A stretch of 64,000 bases of DNA from Opitutaceae bacterium (GTDB lineage Bacteria; Verrucomicrobiota; Verrucomicrobiia; Opitutales; Opitutaceae): NCBI GenBank assembly GCA_030648295.1, contig JAUSID010000200.1, forward strand, positions 25,421 through 89,420, in the 5' to 3' direction. Made by a program: the position numbers and the translations under genes. The notes below the pieces were generated by a model. It was not told the origin of the DNA. It saw nothing but the letters and a program-made list of their open reading frames with translations, and searched no databases. This document shows, piece by piece, positions 1 through 7,999 of this stretch. Each line of letters opens with the position of its first letter. Position 1 is the stretch's first letter.

Positions 1-297
1 GTCGTTGTGCTCTTCGAAACTGCCGCCTTCCCCTTCGACCACCGACTGCACGGTGCCGGTGATGCCAGCGGGAACTTCCTGGCGCAGCGTCGCGATGATG
101 ACGCCCGGCGAGCGAAACACCTGGCCGTCGTCCGGATTCAACTCACCGGCGATGACTTTCATCAGCGTGCTCTTGCCCGCGCCATTGCGGCCAACAAGGC
201 AGACGCGTTCGCCGCGATCGAGCTGGAGATTGACGCGATCGAGCAGCGGTGCACCACCGAAGCTCAGGCTGACATCGAGAAGACTGACTATGGCCAT
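1..297 (-). CDS. ABC-F family ATPase, N-terminal part (runs off window)
   Basis: The first 99 codons of an ABC-F ATPase (Uup/EttA type); the gene continues past base 1. The protein starts MAIVSLLDVSLSFGG and has Walker A GRNGAGKST near residues 38-46, followed by the ABC-F style strand ending in IIATLRQEV. ABC-F proteins are soluble twin-ATPase proteins acting on ribosomes or nucleic acid rather than in transport. The ATG at 297 directly precedes the conserved first strand. It is divergent from the glycosyltransferase at 483. The exact subfamily cannot be judged because the linker and second ATPase domain are missing. Confidence 0.85.
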   Translation of the reverse strand, partial: MAIVSLLDVSLSFGGAPLLDRVNLQLDRGERVCLVGRNGAGKSTLMKVIAGELNPDDGQVFRSPGVIIATLRQEVPAGITGTVQSVVEGEGGSFEEHND

Positions 298-412
298 GGG
301 AACCCGCCACCCTCGCGACGACCCGCGTTGAAGGCAAGGCCCAGTCTTGCCGTGAAACGCGGCCGTGCCACGCGGGCGCCGCAAATGAATTTATCCGCTG
401 ACGGTCAGTGCG

Positions 413-434
413 ACCGGGGGCGGTCGCGCTCCCA
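413..434. repeat. Dispersed GC-rich repeat copy
   Basis: The stretch reading accgggggcggtcgcgctcc is the reverse complement of a stretch at 54077-54097 (ggagcgcgaccgcccccggt). It lies in the divergent intergenic region 298-482, in which I see no other gene. Confidence 0.4.
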
Positions 435-482
435 GCGGACGAATCCTTGCCATCGCGTTCGCGGCCGGCAGCGTCGGTTTTC

Positions 483-1244
483 ATGCCCGCGCCGCCCGTG
501 CCACGCTACAACGTCCTCGGCGTTGGCGTCTCCGCGCTGACGCTGTCGCAGGCGCGCGACCTCGTGGTCGGCATCCGCGACACCACCCACAACGGCTACA
601 TCTGCCTCGGCACGGCTCACGGGCTAACCGAGGCACGCACCGACGCCGAGTTGCGAAGGATCTACAATCAGTCGTGGTTGACGACCCCCGACGGCATGCC
701 GCTCGTCTGGCTCGGTCCGCGCGGCGTCGAGCGCGTGTACGGGCCCGACTTGATGGCCGCGGTTTGTGATGCGGGACGAAACGTAGGACTGCGGCACTTC
801 CTTTTTGGTGGCGTCGCCGGCGTAGCGGAGGAACTAGGCGCGAGGCTGACCGCGCGATTTCCCGGACTGAACATCGCCGGCACGTTTACTCCGCCGTTTC
901 GCCGGCTCGACGCCGCGGAGTTCCGCGCGCTCCAGGCGGATGTCGCGCTCGCGCGGCCCGATGTCATGTGGGTCGGGCTGGGTACGCCGAAGCAGGAAAA
1001 ATTCATGGCGCAACACTGGCGTGACCTCGATGCCGGCGTGCTCATCGGCGTCGGCGCCGCGTTCGATTTCCATTCCGGCCGGGTGCGGCAGGCTCCGCGC
1101 TGGATTCAGCGCCGCGGATTCGAGTGGCTCTTCCGCCTCGCGACCGAGCCGCGTCGACTCGGCCCGCGCTACTTTAAGACCAACCCGCTGTTCGTCCTGC
1201 ATCTGCTGGGACAGAAGCTCGGACTGAAGCGGTACGATCTCTGA
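483..1244 (+). CDS. WecG/TagA/CpsF family glycosyltransferase
   Basis: A 253-residue glycosyltransferase of the WecG/TagA/CpsF family (GT26), which transfers N-acetylmannosamine(uronate)-type sugars to lipid-linked acceptors in surface polysaccharide synthesis. Family hallmarks seen are the early segment YNVLGVGVSALTLSQA, TPDGMPLVW around residue 62, the YGPDLM motif, and VGLGTPKQEKF near residue 161. Length matches the family. I chose the ATG at 483 over an upstream GTG at 408 because homology begins just after it. It stands alone here, so the polysaccharide it serves is unknown. Confidence 0.88.
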   Translation: MPAPPVPRYNVLGVGVSALTLSQARDLVVGIRDTTHNGYICLGTAHGLTEARTDAELRRIYNQSWLTTPDGMPLVWLGPRGVERVYGPDLMAAVCDAGRNVGLRHFLFGGVAGVAEELGARLTARFPGLNIAGTFTPPFRRLDAAEFRALQADVALARPDVMWVGLGTPKQEKFMAQHWRDLDAGVLIGVGAAFDFHSGRVRQAPRWIQRRGFEWLFRLATEPRRLGPRYFKTNPLFVLHLLGQKLGLKRYDL

Positions 1245-1331
1245 CCGTGGCCACGAGCGTGAGCGAGTGGAGGCTCTCGTAACAGCGAGCGCCAGCGAGC
1301 CGAACCAGCCACGGCTCGGTGGCGCTCGCCG

Positions 1332-2828
1332 CTACTTCACCCAGCTGGGATCCTGGATGATGAACTGCCAGCGACCGCGGTATTGGCCGAGTTCCCCGTA
1401 GAATCGAATCGTCGCGCCGGCCGGATGTTCCGCGCGCAGTTTCGTACGCAGCGCCTCGTCGTAACTCCAAACATCATACGTCTCGCCGAGGTATTCGACT
1501 GCGAGCCGCTCATTGGCCGCGACGCGGCCGTCGACCCGAAAAATTTTCCCCTTGTACGCGTCCGTCCGAATCGATCCGCCGGGCGGCACTTTCGCTGGCG
1601 TCAGCGCGATCGCGGCGAGGTCGAGTTTGTCGTAGCCAATCTTCGTCGGCGCCGCGGCGCCGCTCCCCTCGTCCGACGGCTTGCGCAGCGCGAGGTATCG
1701 ATCCGCGTGACCGTCGCCCACGGTCGTGAATTTCGCCGAGACGGGAAAATGATCCGAGAAGCCCGAACCGGTCGCACCCTCGCCGGACCAGCGAACGGGC
1801 AGCCCCTTGTCATCGGCGTTCAGGCCGGCGAATTTTCCAACGGCGAACGAATTGTCGACGTACTGCACGCCGCGAAAATCGTAGAGTCCGCGCGTGATGA
1901 TGAGGTGCATCAACGTGCCCCATTCGCCGCGGAACGTGTCGCTGCCGCGCTGCTCCGGCGAAAGTTCATACCACAGGTTGTAGAGATCGCGGTCCGGCCG
2001 GCGCACGGCGAGCTCGTTGCCTTGCGAGCGCAGAACATCGTTCATCGCGGCCGTCTTCATCGCCGGATACCGCTGCTTCTGGTTGTACTGCGAATTGAAG
2101 TCGCCACCGAGAATGATGTCCGCGTTCGGGTCGGCGCGCAGGATCTCGTCCAGTCGCTGGCGCAACGTCCGGGCGTTCTCGATCCGCGTCGGCTCGGTCA
2201 CGGGATCACCCGCGCCGGATTTCCAGTGGTTCGCGAACACGTACAACGGCGCGCCGTCCACTTCGACCTCCACTTCGAGAATCGCGCGGGCATCGACCGT
2301 CGGATGCGAACGCGCCGCTTTTACCGGAAAACGCGTCAACACCACGTTCTTCTGCTCGAGCGGCCGGTTCGTGCCCGGCGCGATCAAATCCGCGGCGGCC
2401 ACGACGTGATAGCCCGTCACGCCCGCGTCGGCCAGCGCCTTGACCAGCAGCGCCTCCGCGGGAAGGTCGGCGATCTCGCGATTCAGCTTCGGGCCGATCA
2501 TCTCCTCGAGCTTCATCCCGGCGTAGCGGCGAAGAATCGCATCGTAGTCCAATGGCGTGGTCGCCGGCGTGTGATCCACCTCCACCTCCGCAAGAATGAG
2601 AACATCCGGCCCACGGCCCTCTTCGAACCGGGCGATGACGCGCGCGATGTTCTTCAGCTTCGTCAATGCATGCGCCGGCGTGTAACGCGCCGGCTGGTAT
2701 TCCTCGAAGCCCGCGAGCCCGTCGAGATCGACGAGGTTCTCCACGTTATACGCGACGACCGTGAACGGGCGCGCGGCTGCGGTCAGCGCGACGACCAAGC
2801 TCAAGGCGACGCCGAAAAATATTCTCAT
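1332..2828 (-). CDS. Secreted endonuclease/exonuclease/phosphatase-family protein with C-terminal OB-like domain
   Basis: A 498-residue protein with an N-terminal signal peptide (MRIFFGVALSLVVALTAAA) and an EEP-superfamily metal-dependent hydrolase domain. Active-site motifs are AYNVENL (Asn), LAEVEVDH (Glu), FANHWKSG, GGDFNS (Asp/Asn) and SDHFPV (Asp/His). After about residue 400 comes a roughly 90-residue tail resembling the OB-fold domains often fused to such proteins. The substrate (nucleic acid or phosphoester) cannot be told. An in-frame extension upstream of 2828 lacks a signal peptide and runs into the terminator of the neighbouring gene, so the ATG at 2828 is preferred. Confidence 0.85.
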   Translation of the reverse strand: MRIFFGVALSLVVALTAAARPFTVVAYNVENLVDLDGLAGFEEYQPARYTPAHALTKLKNIARVIARFEEGRGPDVLILAEVEVDHTPATTPLDYDAILRRYAGMKLEEMIGPKLNREIADLPAEALLVKALADAGVTGYHVVAAADLIAPGTNRPLEQKNVVLTRFPVKAARSHPTVDARAILEVEVEVDGAPLYVFANHWKSGAGDPVTEPTRIENARTLRQRLDEILRADPNADIILGGDFNSQYNQKQRYPAMKTAAMNDVLRSQGNELAVRRPDRDLYNLWYELSPEQRGSDTFRGEWGTLMHLIITRGLYDFRGVQYVDNSFAVGKFAGLNADDKGLPVRWSGEGATGSGFSDHFPVSAKFTTVGDGHADRYLALRKPSDEGSGAAAPTKIGYDKLDLAAIALTPAKVPPGGSIRTDAYKGKIFRVDGRVAANERLAVEYLGETYDVWSYDEALRTKLRAEHPAGATIRFYGELGQYRGRWQFIIQDPSWVK

Positions 2829-2883
2829 CGACGTGAGCGTGTGACGGGTGCCGCAGGGATGCAATCGCGCGCCGGATCGCGCC

Positions 2884-2920
2884 AAAAAAAAGCCCCGGAA
2901 GCCATCGCTTCCGGAGCTTC
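2884..2920 (-). terminator. Rho-independent terminator of the 2949-3641 gene
   Basis: On the minus strand an 8-bp perfect stem (CCGGAAGC/GCTTCCGG, 2895-2902 with 2907-2914) with a 4-base loop is extended by further pairs and followed by a run of eight T residues. It lies 29 bases after the stop codon of the coiled-coil protein gene. Confidence 0.85.
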
Positions 2921-2948
2921 GACCTATCCGAAACAAAACGTCGTCGGA

Positions 2949-3641
2949 TTAGCGGACTCCCGCGGCGGCATCGATGGCCGTCAGCGCGGACGAATACACC
3001 TGGAAGTCCGACGCGAGCTTGGCCCGCGCGGCGTCCCACCCCTGCTGTGTGGCCTTGCGCGCGTCCCTCAGGCTATCGCGCAGGGCGCGCTCCGCGCGCT
3101 TCACTTCATCGTCCGCGGTCTTGAACTGCGCGCGACCACTGGCGCTCATCTCGCTCATGGTGGCGCGCACGCCGCGCATTGCGCCTTCGGCCGTCTTCAT
3201 CGCCGCCTCAATGTCGGAGATGAGCTGCGTGTGGGCGCTAAAATCGGCGCTGCTAAGCGTCGTCTCCAGCTGTGTCGCATTCAACGCGGCCGCCACACCG
3301 GTGGTGGACCGACCGGTCGGCGTGAGCACCGTGACCGTGCTTGCCGGCGCCGGTTGCATGATCGCGACGCGGGCCTCCGGCGCGCGCTCGATGTTCGTGG
3401 CGCGCGTGTTCGGCGGCACGTTGTCGTCGATCGCGAGCCCGTTCGGCGGATTGATATCATCCGCGGGCCGTGCCGCCGGGAGCGGCGCGCGGCTGCCATT
3501 GCTGCCATCCTGCACGGCCGGCGGCGTAATCACGACAGGACGATTGGAATTGGTGGTGTACTGCGCAGACGCGGTCGAAAAGCCGGCAGGCGCGACGGCC
3601 ACCAAGGCTAACATCGCAAGACAAGTGTTCGGGTATTTCAT
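2949..3641 (-). CDS. Exported alanine-rich, probably coiled-coil hypothetical protein
   Basis: A 230-residue protein of unknown function. It begins with a signal peptide (MKYPNTCLAMLALVAVAPAG..SASA), followed by a Pro/Asn-rich low-complexity segment (residues 30-90) and a helical C-terminal half of charged and alanine-rich residues (SDIEAAMKTAEGAMRGVRAT, ADDEVKRAERALRDSLRDARK), likely coiled coil. The start at 3641 has an AAGGAA ribosome-binding site and begins the signal peptide; longer in-frame starts would bury it. It is a single-gene transcript with its own terminator. Likely periplasmic. I do not recognise the family. Confidence 0.7.
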   Translation of the reverse strand: MKYPNTCLAMLALVAVAPAGFSTASAQYTTNSNRPVVITPPAVQDGSNGSRAPLPAARPADDINPPNGLAIDDNVPPNTRATNIERAPEARVAIMQPAPASTVTVLTPTGRSTTGVAAALNATQLETTLSSADFSAHTQLISDIEAAMKTAEGAMRGVRATMSEMSASGRAQFKTADDEVKRAERALRDSLRDARKATQQGWDAARAKLASDFQVYSSALTAIDAAAGVR

Positions 3642-3848
3642 AAACAAAGTTCCTTTTCTGGTTCGTGGTTTAGAGCGCCCGGACGTATCCACGTTGCGCA
3701 TCCAATTTTCTTTTTCGTGGGAACCCTCGCGTCCTGCATCGTGCAATTCAGTCCTGCGCCCCAGCCCACCCCGGTTTGGCACCCCAGATCCGCGGGCCCG
3801 CGGTACCCATTTGACGAAACGCGGCGCGGCTCGACATCCTCGCGGCGA

Positions 3849-4637
3849 ATGCAGCCGGTCCTTGCGGTCAAAAATCTCCGCGTCGCGCGTGGGCGCGCGA
3901 CAATCTTGCGCGGGCTCGACTGGCGCGTCGATCGCGGCGAGCACTGGGTGATACTCGGCGCCAACGGTTCGGGAAAAACGTCGCTGCTCAAGGCGCTTAC
4001 GGGTTATCTGTCGCCCACGGCAGGCGAAATTTCGCTCCTGGGCCGCCAATATGGCGCATGCGACTGGCGGGAGCTGCGATTGCGGATCGGCGTCGTCACC
4101 AGCGCGTTCGCGACGTCGATTCCACCCGCGGAGCCTGTGATCGAAACGGTGGAGAGTGGAAAGTACGCGCAGCTCGATCTTTGGCACCGCACCACGCCAG
4201 CGGACCGCGCGGCCGCCAACCGGTGGCTGCGCTTCGTCGGACTGGCCCAAATCGCGGACCGCGAGTGGGCTTATCTCTCGCAGGGCGAGCGGCAGCGCGT
4301 ATTGATTGCGCGCGCGCTCATGGCGCGGCCGCGTTTGCTGATTCTCGATGAGCCGTGCGCGGGACTCGATCCGGTGGCACGCGAACATTTCCTGCGCTTC
4401 GTCGCGCGTCTCGCACGATCGCGGCGCTCCGCGCCCGCACTCGTGCTGGTGACCCATCACGTGGAGGAAATCACGCCGGGGTTCACCCATGCCTTGCTCC
4501 TTCGCGCCGGCGAAATCGTGGCGGCCGGCCCGCGCGACGAGGTCCTCACGTCGGCGAACCTCTCCGCCACATTCGGCGAGCGAATGACCCTCACGCGCTC
4601 CGGCCCGCGACTGCGGCTGGAGTTTGCCGCTTCGTGA
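3849..4637 (+). CDS. ABC transporter ATP-binding protein (ModF/ModC-like)
   Basis: A 262-residue ABC ATPase. Walker A GANGSGKTS is at about residues 37-45, the signature LSQGERQR near 143, Walker B LLILDEPCAGLD near 160, and the switch histidine lies in VTHHVEE. The shape (one domain; GEHWVILGANGSGKTSLLKALTGY) is like ModF-type and other stand-alone ATPases. Its stop overlaps the start of the next gene by four bases (GTGA), implying translational coupling to a multi-pass membrane protein that is not a normal ABC permease. The ATG at 3849 is chosen because homology starts there. The transported substrate is unknown. Confidence 0.82.
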   Translation: MQPVLAVKNLRVARGRATILRGLDWRVDRGEHWVILGANGSGKTSLLKALTGYLSPTAGEISLLGRQYGACDWRELRLRIGVVTSAFATSIPPAEPVIETVESGKYAQLDLWHRTTPADRAAANRWLRFVGLAQIADREWAYLSQGERQRVLIARALMARPRLLILDEPCAGLDPVAREHFLRFVARLARSRRSAPALVLVTHHVEEITPGFTHALLLRAGEIVAAGPRDEVLTSANLSATFGERMTLTRSGPRLRLEFAAS

Positions 4638-5659
4638 ACCCGCTCTCGGAAGCAATCGACGCGCTCGGAATCGCGAACGTCTGGACGTATCTCGCGCTGT
4701 TCCTCGCCACGTCACTGCTCATGATCTGGCGGCTCGAGGCGCTGCTCGATCACGGACTCGAGGGGACCGCGCTCGGGACGCTCGTGATGCCCTACTGCTC
4801 GGGCCTCGGAAATTTGCTGTTTGTCGGGATCATCGCGTCGCGACACGGGCCGGGTGGCGAGGTGTTGATCAACTGTCTCGTCAACAACGTCACCAATCTC
4901 ACCGTAATCCTCGGGCTGCCGGCACTGTTCTGGGGACTGCGGCTCGAGCGCGCGAAGCAGATCGCGAAGCCATCGCGGGCGGCGAAAAAATCCGGTGCCG
5001 GCGCTGCGGCCGAAACCGCGCGACAGCTCAACCGGCTTTCCTTGCTGCTTACGCTCGTTGCCGTGGTTTTTTTCAGCGGCCTCACATGGGCGCTCGGCGC
5101 GGACGGGCGTCTCGACGCGAGCGACGGATTGGTACTGGTTGGACTTTTTCTCTTCTGGCAGTCGTTCCAGGTTTTCGACGTCCTGAAGCACAATGTGCGG
5201 CAGCGCCGCTCGTTCAGCCCGCTGTTCTACCTGGATCTTTTTTTCGTGTTGCTCTGCGGCTACGGTCTCTACGCCAGCATCGACTGGCTGGTCAGCTGGC
5301 TGTCGGGCCAGGATGGTTCATTCGTGAACGCGGGCAATCTCGGCTGGCTGAGTGGCTGGCTCATGGTACTGCCCAACGCGCTGCTCGCGTTCTTTTATGC
5401 CGCACGCCAGCGGGCCGACATCGCCTACGCATCGCAGGTCGGCGACGGCCACATTTGTATTCCGCTGTGCCTGGGCCTGAGCGCGATCTTGGAGCCGATC
5501 GCGCTGCCACATTTCTTTGAAACCGGATTGGTGATCCTGATTGGCGCCGCCACGATTCACCTCGTGTGCGTGCTTATGGCCGACGGGCTGCCCCGATGGA
5601 TGGGTTGGCCGCTGCTCGCCGCCTACGCGTGGTTCGTCGGCTCGGGTTTGCTGACCTGA
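4634..5659 (+). CDS. Multi-pass membrane protein, sodium/calcium exchanger-like
   Basis: A 341-residue integral membrane protein with about ten hydrophobic segments. The first halves contain small-residue and polar motifs (MPYCSGLGNLL; NCLVNNVTNLTVILGLP) recalling the alpha-repeats of CaCA cation exchangers, and a basic cytoplasmic loop around residues 105-130 separates two halves. Starting at the GTG at 4634 gives a four-base overlap with the ATPase gene. Exchanger assignment is by motif resemblance only, and the coupled ATPase could indicate another mechanism. Confidence 0.65.
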   Translation: MNPLSEAIDALGIANVWTYLALFLATSLLMIWRLEALLDHGLEGTALGTLVMPYCSGLGNLLFVGIIASRHGPGGEVLINCLVNNVTNLTVILGLPALFWGLRLERAKQIAKPSRAAKKSGAGAAAETARQLNRLSLLLTLVAVVFFSGLTWALGADGRLDASDGLVLVGLFLFWQSFQVFDVLKHNVRQRRSFSPLFYLDLFFVLLCGYGLYASIDWLVSWLSGQDGSFVNAGNLGWLSGWLMVLPNALLAFFYAARQRADIAYASQVGDGHICIPLCLGLSAILEPIALPHFFETGLVILIGAATIHLVCVLMADGLPRWMGWPLLAAYAWFVGSGLLT

Positions 5660-5754
5660 CGCGCGCCGCTTCACTCCCGCCCGTCGCGCCTCTGTCGTAC
5701 CCCCGTCGGCCGTGGCCATCCCTTCGTCGGCAAGAGCATACCTTTCCCGGCTGC

Positions 5755-5786
5755 CAGTTTTGTGTCACAGGTGTGACATAAAACTG
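5755..5786. repeat. 32-bp near-perfect palindrome, copy 1
   Basis: The arms are CAGTTTTGTGTCAC and GTGTGACATAAAACTG, forming an almost perfect dyad with one G/T difference and a changed centre. It lies in the 247-bp gap between the convergent genes ending at 5659 and 5907. It could act as a bidirectional terminator hairpin or as an operator; there is no T-run beyond the T4 inside each arm. Confidence 0.75.
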
Positions 5787-5842
5787 GTCGATTCGGGCGG
5801 CGAGGAGCGGGTTTCCCCTCTGAGCGCCGCAAACCCGGCTGC

Positions 5843-5874
5843 CAGTTTTGTGTCACACGTGTGACACAAAACTG
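5843..5874. repeat. 32-bp perfect palindrome, copy 2
   Basis: A perfect dyad centred between 5858 and 5859, with core GTGTCACACGTGTGACAC. It is preceded by the same GGCTGC sequence as copy 1 and followed by the same GTCG, so the repeated unit is slightly longer than the palindrome. Confidence 0.8.
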
Positions 5875-5906
5875 GTCGCTCGGGAGCGTTGGAGAAAACG
5901 AGCTGG

Positions 5907-6326
5907 CTATTCCTCGAGCGGATCGGCGCGGAACTTCTCGCTGAGGTCGAACAACATGGCCTGCGCGTTGAGCCACTTCGCGTCGCCGCGAATCTCTTCC
6001 ATCGAACGCACCGTGTGGTTCAACACGAGATAGCTCGAGGCGCCAATCTTCATGAACGCATCGTAGCGGGTTTTGACCGCGTCGGGGACGAACTCGAGAT
6101 CACCCTCGGTGAAACTTTTTCCCGCCGTGAGGGCGCGGAGCGGTTCGGCGTCGTCCGTTAGCGCGCGGCGAAACGCATCGGGCCGCGGCCCGAAATACGC
6201 GAGCACACCACCGGTTTTGGGCGCCACGCCCAGAATCGCCCATTCGTCGAACACCGGCTGCAAATATGCGACGCGCATGCGTTCCAGGCTGGCTTGAATG
6301 TGGCGGCGGGCGGTATCGAGATCCAT
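5907..6326 (-). CDS. Conserved-looking hypothetical protein
   Basis: A 139-residue soluble protein without signal peptide or membrane segment. It reads like a compact domain: MDLDTARRHIQASLERMR, then VFDEWAILGV, VLAYFGPRPDAF and an acidic helical end (MLFDLSEKFRADPLEE). The ATG at 6326 is preferred over a TTG at 6362, which would add a basic 12-residue leader. It is convergent with the exchanger-like gene across the paired palindromes. I do not recognise the family and see no catalytic motif. Confidence 0.6.
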   Translation of the reverse strand: MDLDTARRHIQASLERMRVAYLQPVFDEWAILGVAPKTGGVLAYFGPRPDAFRRALTDDAEPLRALTAGKSFTEGDLEFVPDAVKTRYDAFMKIGASSYLVLNHTVRSMEEIRGDAKWLNAQAMLFDLSEKFRADPLEE

Positions 6327-6421
6327 CTGCCGCGAGAAAGGTGAAACGGCGGCGCGATGCAAGCCGCCGGATGCGATCCCATGCCGCCCCTTCGCACGTT
6401 CACCGATTCTTCAAACGTCCG

Positions 6422-6709
6422 TCACCGTCCAAGTCGCACCACGTCACCCGACGCCCGCGCGGCGCTCATCGCGAGTTTTCCGGTGGAAGTGACAACGGTT
6501 CCCGCCGTTTCTGCCGCCACAACAATGGTCGTCGCGGCGAGTTTCACCGGCGCGGTCACCGCTTTGCCGATCATACATCCGCCAACACCTGCACCGAACA
6601 GCGCGGCGCCGAGCCACGCGCCAGCAACGTGAAAAATTCGACGTGCGCGCTCGGGCGCGGCGCGCCGAACATCACCGTCGCGATCACTCCAACGCAAACT
6701 CCTGCTCAA
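6422..6709 (-). CDS. Small putative lipoprotein
   Basis: A 95-residue product with an Arg-rich start, a hydrophobic segment and a lipobox-like GAGVGGC (Cys around residue 45), then an Ala/Val/Thr-rich helix (KAVTAPVKLAATTIVVAAET). No ATG exists before the lipobox. The TTG at 6709 overlaps the stop of the CBS gene (TTGA), which suggests translational coupling; a second TTG lies four codons in. Function unknown. The start is uncertain, and a shorter leader would look more like a normal lipoprotein signal. Confidence 0.5.
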   Translation of the reverse strand: MSRSLRWSDRDGDVRRAAPERARRIFHVAGAWLGAALFGAGVGGCMIGKAVTAPVKLAATTIVVAAETAGTVVTSTGKLAMSAARASGDVVRLGR

Positions 6710-7149
6710 GCGGGAAAACCGCCGGTGATGTAATTCTTCAAATGCTCCGCCTCGGCCCGGTGATGATCCGCCATCCAGCGCGTGACATCGCCAATCGAAA
6801 TCGTGCCGCTGAGCCTTCCCTGATCAAGGACGGGCAGGTGGCGGCAGCGCTTGTCGGTGAAGATTTGCATCGTCTCCTCGATCGTCGTCTCGGGCGTGAT
6901 TGTGATCACGTCCGGAGTCATGACTTCGGAAACCTTGGAAGTCTTGGGATCAACGCCGGCTCCCACCACGCGGCGCAACACGTCACGTTCGGTGAAAACT
7001 CCAACGAGCCGCCCGCCATCCAGGACCATGACCGAGCCGACGCGATATCGGTTCATTTCCGCCACCGCCTCGGCGATGGTTAAGGTGGGACCGACAGAAT
7101 AAACTTGGCGACCCTTCCGCTCGAGGATCGCAGAGATCGAAGTATTCAT
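6706..7149 (-). CDS. CBS-pair domain protein
   Basis: A 147-residue protein made of two CBS motifs (about residues 8-65 and 76-132), with typical segments RVGSVMVLD, GVFTERDVLRRV, VMTPDVITI and GTISIGDVTRWM. CBS pairs bind adenosyl nucleotides and usually regulate a partner, but here the pair stands alone. The ATG at 7149 begins directly before the first helix. It is probably co-transcribed with the small lipoprotein gene, whose start overlaps its stop. Confidence 0.88.
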   Translation of the reverse strand: MNTSISAILERKGRQVYSVGPTLTIAEAVAEMNRYRVGSVMVLDGGRLVGVFTERDVLRRVVGAGVDPKTSKVSEVMTPDVITITPETTIEETMQIFTDKRCRHLPVLDQGRLSGTISIGDVTRWMADHHRAEAEHLKNYITGGFPA

Positions 7150-7347
7150 GGGAAGTATCCGTGGGGGTGAACGGGACTGTGTCCGTTGCCCCACGCACCG
7201 CAATCCGAAATCCAGTGCGAGCACACAGTATTTCGGATCGTGACCGCAAGATTCGCGCCAAGGGCATGTCTATTATAACCTGCCTGTGACGTTGGAACAC
7301 GGCGCCTCTTGCGCACCACCCCCGCAACCTGTTGTCTGCGCACTACC

Positions 7348-7992
7348 ATGAGTGCTGGAAAAATCGTCCTCGTTGTCCTTGGGCTCCTGATTGCCGGCGG
7401 CGTCATCATCGGCCTGTGGGGCGCGGGCATCTACAACCGCCTCGTCTCGCTCCAGCAGGGAACCGACGCCGCGTGGGCGCAGGTACAAAACGTGTACCAG
7501 CGGCGCGCCGATCTGATTCCCAACCTGGTGAACACGGTTTCGGGCGCAGCCAACTTCGAGCGCACGACGCTCAACGAGGTGGTCGAAGCCCGGGCATCCG
7601 TCGGCAAAGTCGCCGTGCCGACGGGCGCGGCGCCAACCGATCCGCAGCAACTCGCCCAGTTCGAGCGCGCGCAGGCGCAGTTGAGTTCGGCCCTTTCGCG
7701 ACTGCTCGTCGTCGTCGAACGATACCCGGACCTGAAAGCGACGACGGCGTTCCGCGATTTGCAGGCGCAGCTCGAGGGCACCGAAAACCGGATCGCGGTC
7801 GAACGCGGCCGGTTCAACGAGGCGGTCCAGGCCTACAACACGGCCATCCGCCGTTTTCCCGCCGCCATCATCGCCGGCATGTTCGGCCACCATCCACGAC
7901 CGTACTTCGTCGCGACCGAAGGCGCGGACAAGCCGCCGCCGGTGAATTTTGACTTTTCCAAGAAAGCCCCGGCGGTTGAGGGCCGGCCATAA
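7348..7992 (+). CDS. LemA family protein
   Basis: A 214-residue LemA-family protein with one N-terminal membrane helix (residues 4-27) and a cytoplasmic or periplasmic helical bundle. Family motifs are YNRLVSLQQGTDAAWAQV, QRRADLIPNLV and YPDLKA, and a C-terminal region NTAIRRFPAAIIAGMFG. The ATG at 7348 directly precedes the helix. The following two genes encode TPM-domain proteins, the usual LemA neighbours. Their joint role in envelope biology is poorly defined. Confidence 0.92.
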   Translation: MSAGKIVLVVLGLLIAGGVIIGLWGAGIYNRLVSLQQGTDAAWAQVQNVYQRRADLIPNLVNTVSGAANFERTTLNEVVEARASVGKVAVPTGAAPTDPQQLAQFERAQAQLSSALSRLLVVVERYPDLKATTAFRDLQAQLEGTENRIAVERGRFNEAVQAYNTAIRRFPAAIIAGMFGHHPRPYFVATEGADKPPPVNFDFSKKAPAVEGRP

Positions 7993-7999
7993 GCATGAC

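Noticed and set aside
1383..3611. A 742-codon open frame on the plus strand
   Set aside because: It runs antisense through the nuclease and coiled-coil genes. Its translation is Arg/His-rich without motifs, as expected for high-GC shadow frames.
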